Counted from the first letter of the stretch, positions 1 to 6,550 are shown. The stretch: DNA of 8,868 nucleotides from an uncultured Oscillospiraceae bacterium (GCA_900751035.1 CAADSF010000013.1:1-8868), one strand, 5' to 3'. Numbers and translations are program-made. Notes: generated from the sequence alone by a model not told the origin.

Positions 1-792
1 GACAAAGTGGACGTCCGCGGGCCAGTATTTTTCATAATCGTGGTACTTTTCGTTCATGAAGCCGAGCGCCGTGGTGTAGTTGAACAGCGCGTCGACCCAG
101 ACGTAGACCACATGGCCCGGATCAAAATCGACCGGCACGCCCCAGGTGAAGCTGGTGCGGGAGACGCAGAGGTCTTCGAGGCCCGGATCGATGAAGTTGT
201 TGACCATCTCATTGACGCGGGACTTCGGCTGCAGATAATCCGTCGTCGTCAGCAGCTCGCGCACGCGGCCCGCGTATTTGGAAAGGCGGAAGAAATAGGC
301 CTCCTCCGACGCGTCGTGGACCTCACGGCCGCAGTCGGGGCACTTGCCGTCCACGAGCTGGCTCTCCGTCCAGAAGCTCTCGCAGGGGGTGCAGTATTTG
401 CCCTTGTATTCGCCCTTATAGATATCGCCGTTTTCATACATCTTCCGGAAGATCTTCTGGATGGCCTCCACGTGATAATCGTCCGTGGTGCGGATGAAGC
501 GGTCGTTGGAGATGTTCATGAGCTTCCACAGATCGAGAATGCCCTTCGGCCCGGCGACGATATTGTCGACAAACTGCTGCGGCGTGACGCCGGCGGCCTT
601 CGCCTTGTCCTCGATTTTCTGGCCGTGCTCGTCCGTGCCGGTCAGGAACATGACGTCGCAGCCCTGCAGGCGCTTGTATCGCGCCATGGCGTCGGTCGCG
701 ACAGTGCAGTAGGTGTGGCCGATGTGGAGCTTATCCGACGGATAATAGATCGGCGTGGTGATATAAAACGGTTTCTTGCATATTTCGCACAT
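1..792 (-). CDS. metG: Methionyl-tRNA synthetase, N-terminal part (runs off left edge)
   Basis: Class I aminoacyl-tRNA synthetase that charges tRNA-Met with methionine in the cytoplasm. The 264 visible codons start MCEICKKPFYITTPIYYP and carry the HIGH signature (HIGH, residues 23-26) in the first Rossmann half. A TGTDEHGQK segment follows, typical of bacterial MetRS. The inserted connective domain has a zinc knuckle, C134-x2-C137-x13-C151-x2-C154, and a VYVWVDALFNY block (W232) follows. The KMSKS loop, anticodon domain and stop lie beyond position 1, so the gene is partial only because the window ends. The ATG at 792 is supported by an upstream AGAGGA about 7 bases away and by the family N-terminus. 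The roughly 45-base leader is too short for a T-box or S-box. It is divergent from the DUF2156 operon. The identification is very secure. Confidence 0.97.
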   Translation of the reverse strand, partial: MCEICKKPFYITTPIYYPSDKLHIGHTYCTVATDAMARYKRLQGCDVMFLTGTDEHGQKIEDKAKAAGVTPQQFVDNIVAGPKGILDLWKLMNISNDRFIRTTDDYHVEAIQKIFRKMYENGDIYKGEYKGKYCTPCESFWTESQLVDGKCPDCGREVHDASEEAYFFRLSKYAGRVRELLTTTDYLQPKSRVNEMVNNFIDPGLEDLCVSRTSFTWGVPVDFDPGHVVYVWVDALFNYTTALGFMNEKYHDYEKYWPADVHFV

Positions 793-845
793 ATATTTTT
801 CCTCTTTTCTGCCCGCTCCGAATGAAAGAGGGGCTGTTACTCTAT

Positions 846-874
846 ACTGTATCCTTTTCCCGTATTTTTGTCAA
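846..874 (-). promoter_or_regulatory. Putative sigma-A promoter of metG
   Basis: Reading the minus strand, a consensus -35 TTGACA (874-869) is followed after exactly 17 bases by TACAGT (851-846, 4 of 6 to TATAAT). Transcription would begin near 838, giving a leader of about 45 bases before the metG ATG at 792. The match is by eye; no transcript evidence is available. Confidence 0.6.
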
Positions 875-879
875 CGCTG

Positions 880-909
880 TTGCGAAATATTTGACATTCG
901 TGGTATACT
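880..909 (+). promoter_or_regulatory. Putative promoter of the DUF2156-GNAT-DnaD-DnaI operon
   Basis: An extended -10, TGGTATACT (901-909; TATACT is 5 of 6), lies 18 bases after a weak -35 TTGCGA (880-885). The predicted start is near 916. Two other readings exist. A perfect TTGACA at 891-896 has only a poor -10 (ATGAAT, 914-919). CTGACA (908-913) with CATAAT (931-936) has 17-base spacing but would start at the ribosome binding site, leaving almost no leader. The extended -10 is my preferred choice. Confidence 0.5.
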
Positions 910-960
910 GACAATGAATCGATTTTTTATCATAATACAGACAGGAGTTCCGATTTTTCT

Positions 961-1875
961 ATGATCTCTTTTCACAAGGCGGAGGCCGCCGACCGCGCGT
1001 GGGCGCATGAAATCCTGAAACGCTGCGCCTATCCCGGCGCGGAGTATGCGTTCAGCTGTATGTATCTCTGGTCAGACTATTTTGGCGAGCTTGGCCGGGC
1101 GGGAGAACGCCTGACCCAGCACGCGCCGTGGCGCGGCCGCGAGGTCTATCTCTATCCCGCCGGAACCGGCGATCTGCGCGAGGCCATCGAGGCCATCCGC
1201 GCCGACGCTGCCGGGCGCGGCAATCCCATGCGTCTGCGCAGTCTGACGAACGACACGCGCGCGGAGCTGGAGGCGCTCTATCCGGGCAAATTTGAATTTA
1301 CCGCCTGCCGCAATTCCTACGACTATATCTATACCGTCGAAGAGCTCTCCGAGCTGCACGGCAAGAAGCTCCAGTCCAAGCGCAATCACTGCAACCGCTT
1401 CGAGGATGAGTTCCCCGACTGGTTCACGGCTCCCATCACAGACGAGAACCTGCCGCAGTGCCAGGAAATGCTGCGCATCTGGTACGAGATGCACGAGCCT
1501 GCCGTGAATGCGCAGGAGCTCGACCAGCTGCAGCTGGAAAAGGCCGCGCTGCAGCGTGCGTTCGACCATTTTGACGAGCTGGAAATGGACGGCCTGCTGC
1601 TGTCCGACGGCGAGCGCATCATCGCCTTTTCCATGGGCAGCCGCATGAACCGGGACTATTACGACGTCGGCTTTGAAAAGGCGTTCCCGGACGTGAACGG
1701 GGCTTACGCCATGATCAACCGCGAGTTTTCCCGCATGATTGCGGAAAAGTACCCGGAGGTGCGCTTTCTCAACCGCGAGGACGACATGGGCTCCGAGGGC
1801 CTGCGCCGCGCGAAGGAATCGTACCAGCCGACGGTGCTTCTGGAAAAATACACAGCCGACTGGAAGGAGAGCTGA
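961..1875 (+). CDS. DUF2156 (phosphatidylglycerol lysyltransferase-type) domain protein
   Basis: A 304-residue protein of the DUF2156 family, whose fold is the acyl-CoA N-acyltransferase-like domain also found at the C-terminus of MprF/LysX lysyl-phosphatidylglycerol synthases. The family hallmark near the C-terminus is clear: LNREDDMGSEGLRRAKESYQP at about residues 270-290, followed by a LLEKY ending. An N-terminal AEYAFSCMYLW block (about residues 27-37) matches the usual opening of these proteins. There is no signal peptide or membrane segment, so it is probably cytoplasmic. The substrate is unknown; free-standing DUF2156 proteins of this size are mostly uncharacterised, and lysyl transfer should not be assumed because the MprF membrane part is absent. 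The ATG has AGGAG at 943-947, a rather long 13-base spacing. It is the first gene of a four-gene operon and is 3 bases from the next gene. Confidence 0.85.
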   Translation: MISFHKAEAADRAWAHEILKRCAYPGAEYAFSCMYLWSDYFGELGRAGERLTQHAPWRGREVYLYPAGTGDLREAIEAIRADAAGRGNPMRLRSLTNDTRAELEALYPGKFEFTACRNSYDYIYTVEELSELHGKKLQSKRNHCNRFEDEFPDWFTAPITDENLPQCQEMLRIWYEMHEPAVNAQELDQLQLEKAALQRAFDHFDELEMDGLLLSDGERIIAFSMGSRMNRDYYDVGFEKAFPDVNGAYAMINREFSRMIAEKYPEVRFLNREDDMGSEGLRRAKESYQPTVLLEKYTADWKES

Positions 1876-1878
1876 ACC

Positions 1879-2664
1879 ATGCGCCTGCGCAAAACAAATC
1901 CCGGCGATCTGCTGCAGCTGAAGACGCTCTGGGCGCTCGGCTTCGGCGACACTGAGCAGGAGATCGAGGCGTTTTTCGCCATTTCCTATCCCACGGCGAC
2001 CGGCTTCTGCGCGGAGGAGGACGGCAGGCTCATCGCCGCCGCCTACGCCCTGCCGCAGGAGCTGGCATGGGGCGAAAAAAGCTGCCGCGCGGCCTATCTC
2101 TACGCCGTGACCACGCACCCGGACTTCCGGCGGCAGGGCATCTGCGCGAAGCTGCTGGCCTACGCGGAAAAGGAGCTGAAAAAGCGGTATTTCGACTGCC
2201 TGACGCTCGTCCCGGCGACGGACGCGCTGCGCACGTATTATGAAGCGCTGGGCTTCGTCTCGCAGAACGCGGCCTTTCTGGACGCGGGCGACGCGCCGGA
2301 GGCGCGGGGCGTGTGCGAGACGCTGAACCCGACCGAGTATGCGGGTCTGCGCGAGACCGTGCTTTATGACGCGCCGCACGTGCGCTATTCGCTTGCCGAC
2401 CTTCGCTATCAGGCGTCCATGTCCGGCTTTTACCGGCTGGAGCTCGGCAGTCATTTCGGCTGCGCCTGTGCGCACACGGACGGCGAAACGCTCGTCGTGG
2501 ACGAAATTCTGCCGGACTGCTCTGTCCTGCCCGCGCTTCTGAAGCAGCTTCCGGCGAAGCAGTGCCGCGTGCGCACCGTGGGCGGCAGCGAGCCGTTCGC
2601 CATGTGCAGATGGCTTTCGGACGCACATATGCCGGATGTCTATCTGGCGTTTGATTTCGGATGA
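1879..2664 (+). CDS. GNAT family N-acetyltransferase
   Basis: A 261-residue protein with an N-terminal GNAT fold that transfers an acetyl group from acetyl-CoA to an amine; the acceptor cannot be told from sequence. Motif A is visible as YLYAVTTHPDFRRQGICAKLL (about residues 73-93), with the pyrophosphate-binding R-x-x-G-x-C/A loop at RRQGICA (84-90). Motif B ends with YYEALGF (120-126). Residues 127-261 form an extra C-terminal half without a second acetyl-CoA loop, so the overall shape suggests an Eis-like or Acetyltransf_9-type protein rather than a minimal GNAT. The start has AAGGAGA at 1864-1870, 8 bases before the ATG and overlapping the end of the preceding gene. Only 3 bases separate the two, so coupled translation is likely. 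The preceding DUF2156 protein has a related fold, so this may be a pair of acyltransferases. Confidence 0.86.
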   Translation: MRLRKTNPGDLLQLKTLWALGFGDTEQEIEAFFAISYPTATGFCAEEDGRLIAAAYALPQELAWGEKSCRAAYLYAVTTHPDFRRQGICAKLLAYAEKELKKRYFDCLTLVPATDALRTYYEALGFVSQNAAFLDAGDAPEARGVCETLNPTEYAGLRETVLYDAPHVRYSLADLRYQASMSGFYRLELGSHFGCACAHTDGETLVVDEILPDCSVLPALLKQLPAKQCRVRTVGGSEPFAMCRWLSDAHMPDVYLAFDFG

Positions 2665-2676
2665 TTCCGGTTTTAT

Positions 2677-2685
2677 GAAAGGGGG
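2677..2685 (+). promoter_or_regulatory. Ribosome binding site selecting a TTG start
   Basis: GAAAGGGGG lies 8 bases before TTG at 2694. The nearby ATG at 2675 is in another frame and opens a reading frame with no family resemblance, so the TTG is the start for the DnaD-domain protein. Confidence 0.65.
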
Positions 2686-2693
2686 CGCTTACC

Positions 2694-3605
2694 TTGGCGG
2701 AACCGCTTCTTATCCCCGCCGACGCCGCGCAGCGGCTGCTGGCCGCCGCCAACGGCGACGCTGCGCTTTTGTATCTCTACCTTTTTGCAAACCGTCCGCT
2801 CGCCGACGCGCAGACGGCGCTGCGCATGACGCAGGCGCGGTACGACCTTGCCTGCGCAACGCTCCAGCAGCTGGGCCTCTGGCCGCAGGAGGCGAGGCAG
2901 CACCTCGACGCGTCGCAGGCCCCGGTCTATACCGAGCAGGACGTCATCCGCGAGACGCGCACCAGCCGCGAATTTGAAGCCATCACCGGCGAAACGCAGC
3001 GGCGGCTGGGACGGGTGCTGTCCAATGAGGAACTCAAAATTCTGCTGTCGATCTACCGCTATCTGGGGCTTCCGGGCGAGGTCATTTCGATTCTCGTCAA
3101 CTACTGCATCCAGCGGCAGCGTTCGCGCGGCATTTCGCGGATGCCGTCGCTGCGTTCAATCGAAAAAGAAGCGTATTACTGGGCCGACCACGGCATCGAC
3201 ACGATGGAGCAGGCGGCGGTCTATATGCAGAACCAGCTGCTTCGCCAGTCGCAGCTGGGCAAGGTCCGGGAGCTGTTCGGCATTACGGGCCGCAGGCTCA
3301 CGACGGGCGAGGAGAATTATATCCTGACGTGGCTCTCGTGGGGCTTCAGCGAAAAGGAGATCGGCCTTGCCTATGAAAAGACCTGCATGGCGACCGGCGG
3401 GCTGAAATGGCCCTACTGCAACTCTATCCTGCGCAGCTGGCACGAGCAGGGCTTCACCACCCTCAGCCAGATTGAAGCCGGCGACCGCGCCCCGGCAAAG
3501 CCCATGTCCACCCGTCCCGGCTATGGCGTGCAGCGCCACCATGACGAGCTGAGCGCACTCGAACGCGCCGCCGTCGACCGTCTGCTGAACGAGAAGGAGG
3601 ATTGA
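2694..3605 (+). CDS. DnaD-domain protein (primosome component)
   Basis: A 303-residue protein of the DnaD/DnaB (Firmicutes) replication-initiation family, expected to bind DNA and help the loader put the replicative helicase on DNA. Residues 1-65 are helical and winged-helix-like. Two DnaD/DnaB_2-type C-terminal domains can be recognised. The first (about 93-178) contains FEAITGETQRRL, EVISILVNYCIQ and a final helix with YYWADHGIDTMEQA. The second (about 192-262) contains LFGITGRRLTTGEENYIL and the typical ending ILRSWHEQGFTTLSQI. The start is TTG (see the separate binding-site entry), which may lower expression. It lies 29 bases after the GNAT gene and ends 2 bases before a DnaI/DnaC-type loader, the classic partner, which supports a primosome role. 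A phage origin is not suggested, since no other phage genes are present. Confidence 0.87.
   Translation: MAEPLLIPADAAQRLLAAANGDAALLYLYLFANRPLADAQTALRMTQARYDLACATLQQLGLWPQEARQHLDASQAPVYTEQDVIRETRTSREFEAITGETQRRLGRVLSNEELKILLSIYRYLGLPGEVISILVNYCIQRQRSRGISRMPSLRSIEKEAYYWADHGIDTMEQAAVYMQNQLLRQSQLGKVRELFGITGRRLTTGEENYILTWLSWGFSEKEIGLAYEKTCMATGGLKWPYCNSILRSWHEQGFTTLSQIEAGDRAPAKPMSTRPGYGVQRHHDELSALERAAVDRLLNEKED
3594..3600 (+). promoter_or_regulatory. Ribosome binding site of the helicase loader
   Basis: A perfect AAGGAGG lies 7 bases before the ATG at 3608. This favours ATG 3608 over an in-frame TTG at 3602, which would leave only one base of spacing. The site sits inside the last codons of the DnaD-domain gene. 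Confidence 0.8.
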
Positions 3606-3607
3606 CC

Positions 3608-4579
3608 ATGGCATATTCTCAGGCCATTGTGCAGCGTGCAATGCAGCGCCTGCAAAGCGAAAACGAGCAGAACGAGCAGTCCTCCCGCGTCCGCATTGCG
3701 GCGATTTACGAAAAACAGCCGCGTCTGGGCGAGATTGAGCGGGAGCTGCGCCGCACCGCTGCGCACGTGCTTGCCGCGACGTTCCGCCGCCAGGGCAACC
3801 CCGTGGCCGCCATGCAGCAGCTGAAAAAGGACAATCTGGCCCTCCAGCAGGAGCGCGACTGGATTTTACAGACCGAGGGACTGGAGCCGGACGATCTGAC
3901 CGTCCAGCCGCTTTGCCCCAAGTGCGGCGGAACGGGCTATGTGGGCGCAGCAATGTGCGAATGCCTCCGGGAGCTTTGCCGACAGGAGCAGAAGAAGGAG
4001 CTGGCCGCGCTGTTCGGCGCCGAGAGCTTCGACCGGTTCCGGCTCGATCTGTATCCGGCGCAGTATGACGAGCGGCTGAAGACCAGCCCACGGACACTGA
4101 TGGAGCGCATCTACCGCGACACGCTCAGCTATGCGCAGAGCTTCACCTGCGCTTCGCCGTCGCTTCTTTTCGTCGGCGCAACGGGCCTTGGCAAGACGTT
4201 CCTGTCCGCCTGCATCGCGCGGACGGCCGCCGACCGGGGGTATTCCGTCAGCTATGCGCCAGTGGCAGAGCTGCTGGCCGCGTTTGAGGCCGATAAGTTC
4301 CGCCCGCAGCCGGATGTATCGCGCACGGCAGACTATTTTTCCAGCGACCTTCTGATTCTCGACGATCTCGGCACGGAAATGACGACACAGTTCGCCGTCT
4401 CCGCGCTCTATCAGCTGCTGAACAGCCGCCTGCTTGAAAACAGGCCCACCATCGTCTCGACCAATCTTCCGCTTGGGGATATCGCGCCGCGCTATTCCGC
4501 GCAGATTTATTCCCGCCTGCTCGGCGCGTACCGCCTGTACAAATTCTACGGCGACGACATCCGCTTCAAGCTGAAATGA
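3608..4579 (+). CDS. DnaI/DnaC-type replicative helicase loader ATPase
   Basis: A 323-residue AAA+ ATPase of the IstB/DnaC/DnaI group, expected to load the DnaB/DnaC-type replicative helicase with the DnaD-domain protein encoded just upstream. The N-terminal part (1-100) is helical and charged, with coiled-coil character, and probably contacts the helicase. A zinc-binding cluster follows: C103-x2-C106-x10-C117-x-C119, in the context CPKCGGTGYV. The ATPase domain has Walker A GATGLGKT (190-197), Walker B LLILDDLG (248-255, acidic D252/D253), a sensor-1 STN motif, and the YSRLLGAYRLYKFYGDDIR ending with the arginine usual in helicase loaders. The length suits a DnaI-type protein (about 310 in B. 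subtilis). The IS21 helper IstB is related but lacks this zinc domain, and no transposase is present. It is the last gene of the operon and is followed by a strong terminator. Confidence 0.92.
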   Translation: MAYSQAIVQRAMQRLQSENEQNEQSSRVRIAAIYEKQPRLGEIERELRRTAAHVLAATFRRQGNPVAAMQQLKKDNLALQQERDWILQTEGLEPDDLTVQPLCPKCGGTGYVGAAMCECLRELCRQEQKKELAALFGAESFDRFRLDLYPAQYDERLKTSPRTLMERIYRDTLSYAQSFTCASPSLLFVGATGLGKTFLSACIARTAADRGYSVSYAPVAELLAAFEADKFRPQPDVSRTADYFSSDLLILDDLGTEMTTQFAVSALYQLLNSRLLENRPTIVSTNLPLGDIAPRYSAQIYSRLLGAYRLYKFYGDDIRFKLK

Positions 4580-4600
4580 CCCGCCTGTTTCCTGAATATT

Positions 4601-4642
4601 AAACGCCGGAGCCGCGGTATCGCGGCTCCGGCGTTTGTTTTT
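4601..4642 (+). terminator. Rho-independent terminator between convergent operons
   Basis: A perfect 16-bp stem (4601-4616 with 4621-4636) closes a GTAT loop and is followed by G and TTTTT (4638-4642). It lies 21 bases after the helicase-loader stop and 7 bases from the stop of the leftward zinc-ribbon gene. On the minus strand the stem is followed by TTTAATATT, so it could also stop leftward transcription, though less strongly. Confidence 0.9.
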
Positions 4643-4649
4643 ATGCAGT

Positions 4650-5681
4650 TCAGATCTTCGGATGGCCGCAGTTCGGGCAGAAGCGCGTGTTCGCATCCAG
4701 CGTTGCGCTGCACGTCGGGCAGACCCAGCTGGTCGGCACGGGCCGCGTAACAGGCGAACCGCAGTTCGGGCAGAACGTATATCCGTTGTCAACGGTCGCG
4801 CCGCAGGTCTGGCAGACCGTGCCGGCCGCAGCCGGTCTTGGCCGTGCAGCGGGCGCACCGCAGTGGGAGCAGAAGCGCTCGGACGGGTCAATCTTGCTGC
4901 CGCAGGACGCACAGGTCATAGCCGGTGCGGCGGGACGCGCATAAGAACGCGTATTCGCACGCGCGGGTGCGTAGGAGGAAGCCTTGATATTCGGCAGGAG
5001 CTTTGTCGGAACCGCGCACAGCACGCCGATGAACGGCCACAGCGTCAGCCGGAGCACGCTGTCTTCCAATTTGCCGTTTGCCCAGATCGTGGCGATGATC
5101 GTCGCAAGGGCCAGCAGGATCATCACAACGAAATACGCAACGTCCAGACTCTGTGAGCGCCCAAGCACGCGCATGACCAGCGCGGCAATGCCGAGCAGGA
5201 GCGCTGCCCAGAACATCAGCGAGATAACGAACATGATCGTCTTTCCGAGCTTGTACTCATCTGAATCGGTCGTACTCTCACCAATCATCTCGTATTTTAC
5301 CGCAGTGCGGAGAATGCTGCTGGCATCCGCGCAGATCAGCGCGGCATCGCGGGGCGACAACGCAAAATCTTTGATCGTTTTTAAAATGCGGGTAGCCTTT
5401 TTCGCAACAGAGCGCGCTTTGTTGGCCGGAATGTCATAATAGTATTCCAGATCTTCGGCGGAATCCCTAAGGTCATCCAGCGTGTCATCCAGACTATCGA
5501 TGGCATCCTCGATCAGCGCGTCGGTGTAGGAGTAGTCTGAAAAGAAGCCAAGGCTGTCTGAAGCCGCCTTTTGGAGGTTTTTGATATAGCGCGCGGCGCT
5601 GATCCAGTTGAAAAACAGCGTGAAAACGGACACGATGACGAGCAGAATGCCAAGATACTTTGTGTAGGACTTTGTTTTCAT
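4650..5681 (-). CDS. Membrane protein with three C-terminal zinc ribbons
   Basis: A 343-residue protein with no recognised function. Predicted membrane segments are at about residues 9-29, 147-170, 181-201 and 208-229. The 30-146 loop is acidic (IDSLDDTLDDLRDSAEDLEYYY at about 61-82) and helical. The tail after 230 is Ala/Pro/Arg-rich and carries three near-identical zinc ribbons: C257/C260/C271/C274, C290/C293/C304/C307 and C321/C324/C335/C338, each C-x2-C-x10-C-x2-C. With the N-terminus inside, the first loop would face out and the zinc ribbons would be cytoplasmic. Such ribbons usually mediate protein contacts in Gram-positive membrane proteins. The start at 5681 has AAGGGG about 9 bases upstream. 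It is the second gene of a leftward operon, 36 bases after a soluble zinc-ribbon gene, and its stop abuts the shared terminator. Confidence 0.85.
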   Translation of the reverse strand: MKTKSYTKYLGILLVIVSVFTLFFNWISAARYIKNLQKAASDSLGFFSDYSYTDALIEDAIDSLDDTLDDLRDSAEDLEYYYDIPANKARSVAKKATRILKTIKDFALSPRDAALICADASSILRTAVKYEMIGESTTDSDEYKLGKTIMFVISLMFWAALLLGIAALVMRVLGRSQSLDVAYFVVMILLALATIIATIWANGKLEDSVLRLTLWPFIGVLCAVPTKLLPNIKASSYAPARANTRSYARPAAPAMTCASCGSKIDPSERFCSHCGAPAARPRPAAAGTVCQTCGATVDNGYTFCPNCGSPVTRPVPTSWVCPTCSATLDANTRFCPNCGHPKI

Positions 5682-5717
5682 TCTTCAATACCCCTTATCT
5701 TTCTCTTTTTTCTGATA

Positions 5718-6191
5718 TTACCGGACGGGCTTGCCGCACTGCGTACAGAACGCCGCGCCGGGCTTGAGCTTGCTGCCGCAGGCCGGGCAGCTGAACACAC
5801 CGACCTTCGCCTCCTGCAGACTTGCGCCGCAGTTGGTGCAGAAGCCGCTTTCCGCGCTGCACGAGGCGCCGCATCTGGGGCAGACCACGACCTGCTGGAT
5901 GACGCGGACGGTCTGCTGCTTGTCTAGCAGCTGCTGCTTCCGTGCCCGAAGGCTTGTCAGCAGGGACGCAATCGGCTCGGACGCAGCCTCGGCTGGCAGC
6001 TGCTCCGGGGAGCACGCCTCGCACATCCGGCAATACGCTTTTCCGATAGACAGGTAAATGCCCTCGATTGCCCGCTCGTCGTCGCTGATGGCGAGCTTCA
6101 GCTTTGTGACCTGCGCGGTGTCACGCGCCTTTTGCGCCAGACCCTGACCGGTTCTGGACAGGGTCTGGCCGACCTCTTCAAATAGCTCCAT
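5718..6191 (-). CDS. Soluble zinc-ribbon protein with two zinc ribbons
   Basis: A 157-residue protein with no membrane segment. Residues 1-50 (MELFEEVGQTLSRTGQGLAQ onward) are a helical stretch of the kind seen at the start of many clostridial zinc-ribbon proteins of unknown role. A small cysteine cluster follows at C54, C57 and C60 (YCRMCEAC), then a helix to about residue 100. Two C-x2-C-x10-C-x2-C zinc ribbons follow: C104/C107/C118/C121 and C135/C138/C149/C152. I chose the start at 6191 because GGGAGGA lies 7 bases upstream; in-frame ATGs at 6212 and 6266 lack a good site and would add an unlikely N-terminus. It is the first gene of an operon with the membrane zinc-ribbon protein. The shared ribbons suggest the two act on the same partner; that is inference, and no function is assigned. 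Confidence 0.85.
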   Translation of the reverse strand: MELFEEVGQTLSRTGQGLAQKARDTAQVTKLKLAISDDERAIEGIYLSIGKAYCRMCEACSPEQLPAEAASEPIASLLTSLRARKQQLLDKQQTVRVIQQVVVCPRCGASCSAESGFCTNCGASLQEAKVGVFSCPACGSKLKPGAAFCTQCGKPVR

Positions 6192-6198
6192 CTTTCCT

Positions 6199-6205
6199 TC
6201 CTCCC
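6199..6205 (-). promoter_or_regulatory. Ribosome binding site deciding the soluble zinc-ribbon start
   Basis: GGGAGGA on the minus strand lies 7 bases before ATG 6191. It is inside the extended frames that begin at 6212 or 6266, which argues against those longer starts. Confidence 0.75.
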
Positions 6206-6280
6206 GTTTCATTAAGATTTCCCAAATTTCTGCTTTCTCCGTCCGCGCGGAACGCGCATTCTGCACAAGAGCCGCTGCGC

Positions 6281-6302
6281 AAATAAGCGGATTCGCCTAT
6301 TT
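6281..6302 (-). other. Hairpin in the leader of the zinc-ribbon operon
   Basis: In the leftward transcript, AAAUAGGCG and CGCUUAUUU form a 9-bp stem with one G-U pair around an AAUC loop. It lies about 16-37 bases into the predicted leader and has no U tract after it, so it is not an obvious terminator. It may stabilise the mRNA or be incidental. Confidence 0.45.
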
Positions 6303-6324
6303 GTATGAACCCGCCTTTTTCGTT

Positions 6325-6354
6325 ATTATAAGCCAAAACGGGTATGGTTTTCAA
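6325..6354 (-). promoter_or_regulatory. Putative sigma-A promoter of the zinc-ribbon operon
   Basis: On the minus strand, TTGAAA (6354-6349, 5 of 6) and a consensus TATAAT (6330-6325) are separated by 18 bases. The predicted start near 6318 gives a leader of about 127 bases before ATG 6191. It is the best promoter match in the window. Confidence 0.72.
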
Positions 6355-6550
6355 GATGGATTTTCTATCTTTTTTCCCAAAAACAGAAGATGATGGGTAT
6401 CCATCCCGTCAAAAAGCAGGATGCAGCGCCGCATCCTTCGGCGGCTCCCTGCTCAATTAAAAGAAACTGACGGGGATATGCCGCAGCTTTCAGCGTGCTC
6501 CGGAAGCTGCGGCGCATCAAAGGCCCCCCTTTAAACAAAGGAGAGCCTTT
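6355..6550. repeat. Run of nested inverted repeats (candidate short palindromic element)
   Basis: Four consecutive palindromes were found. GATGGAT (6355-6361) pairs with ATCCATC (6399-6405), enclosing ATCTT/AAGAT (6367-6371/6387-6391). CCCGTCA (6405-6411) pairs with TGACGGG (6468-6474), enclosing AGCAGG/CCTGCT (6415-6420/6448-6453) and GCCGC/GCGGC (6428-6432/6441-6445). GCCGCAGCTT (6480-6489) pairs with AAGCTGCGGC (6504-6513), a perfect 10-bp stem. Arms 6519-6532 and 6537-6550 pair over 14 positions on the minus-strand RNA with two G-U pairs, but would have two C-A mismatches on the plus strand. The layout resembles short palindromic intergenic repeats common in gut Clostridia, but copy number cannot be seen from this window. 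Confidence 0.6.
6411..6437 (-). terminator. spoIIE: Probable terminator downstream of spoIIE
   Basis: In the leftward direction a 7-bp stem, AGGATGC with GCATCCT (6437-6431 with 6424-6418), closes a 6-base loop and is followed by GC and then UUUUU (6415-6411). It is about 170 bases past the spoIIE stop, with other hairpins in between. It lies upstream of the zinc-ribbon promoter, so it would insulate the two units. Confidence 0.5.

Noticed and set aside
7..825. Long plus-strand open frame opposite metG
   Set aside because: It is the complement of a clear metG reading frame, lacks a binding site and has no recognisable protein features.
793..845. T-box or SAM riboswitch in front of metG
   Set aside because: The leader is only about 45 bases and has no stem I, T-box sequence or terminator.
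1072..2628. 518-codon minus-strand open frame
   Set aside because: It overlaps two well-supported plus-strand genes, is rich in Arg/Ala/Gly/His as expected for an antisense frame in GC-rich DNA, and matches no family.
3608..4579. IstB-type IS21 transposition helper
   Set aside because: The AAA+ core is related, but the zinc cluster, the longer N-terminus and the adjacent DnaD gene fit a helicase loader, and no IS21 transposase is present.
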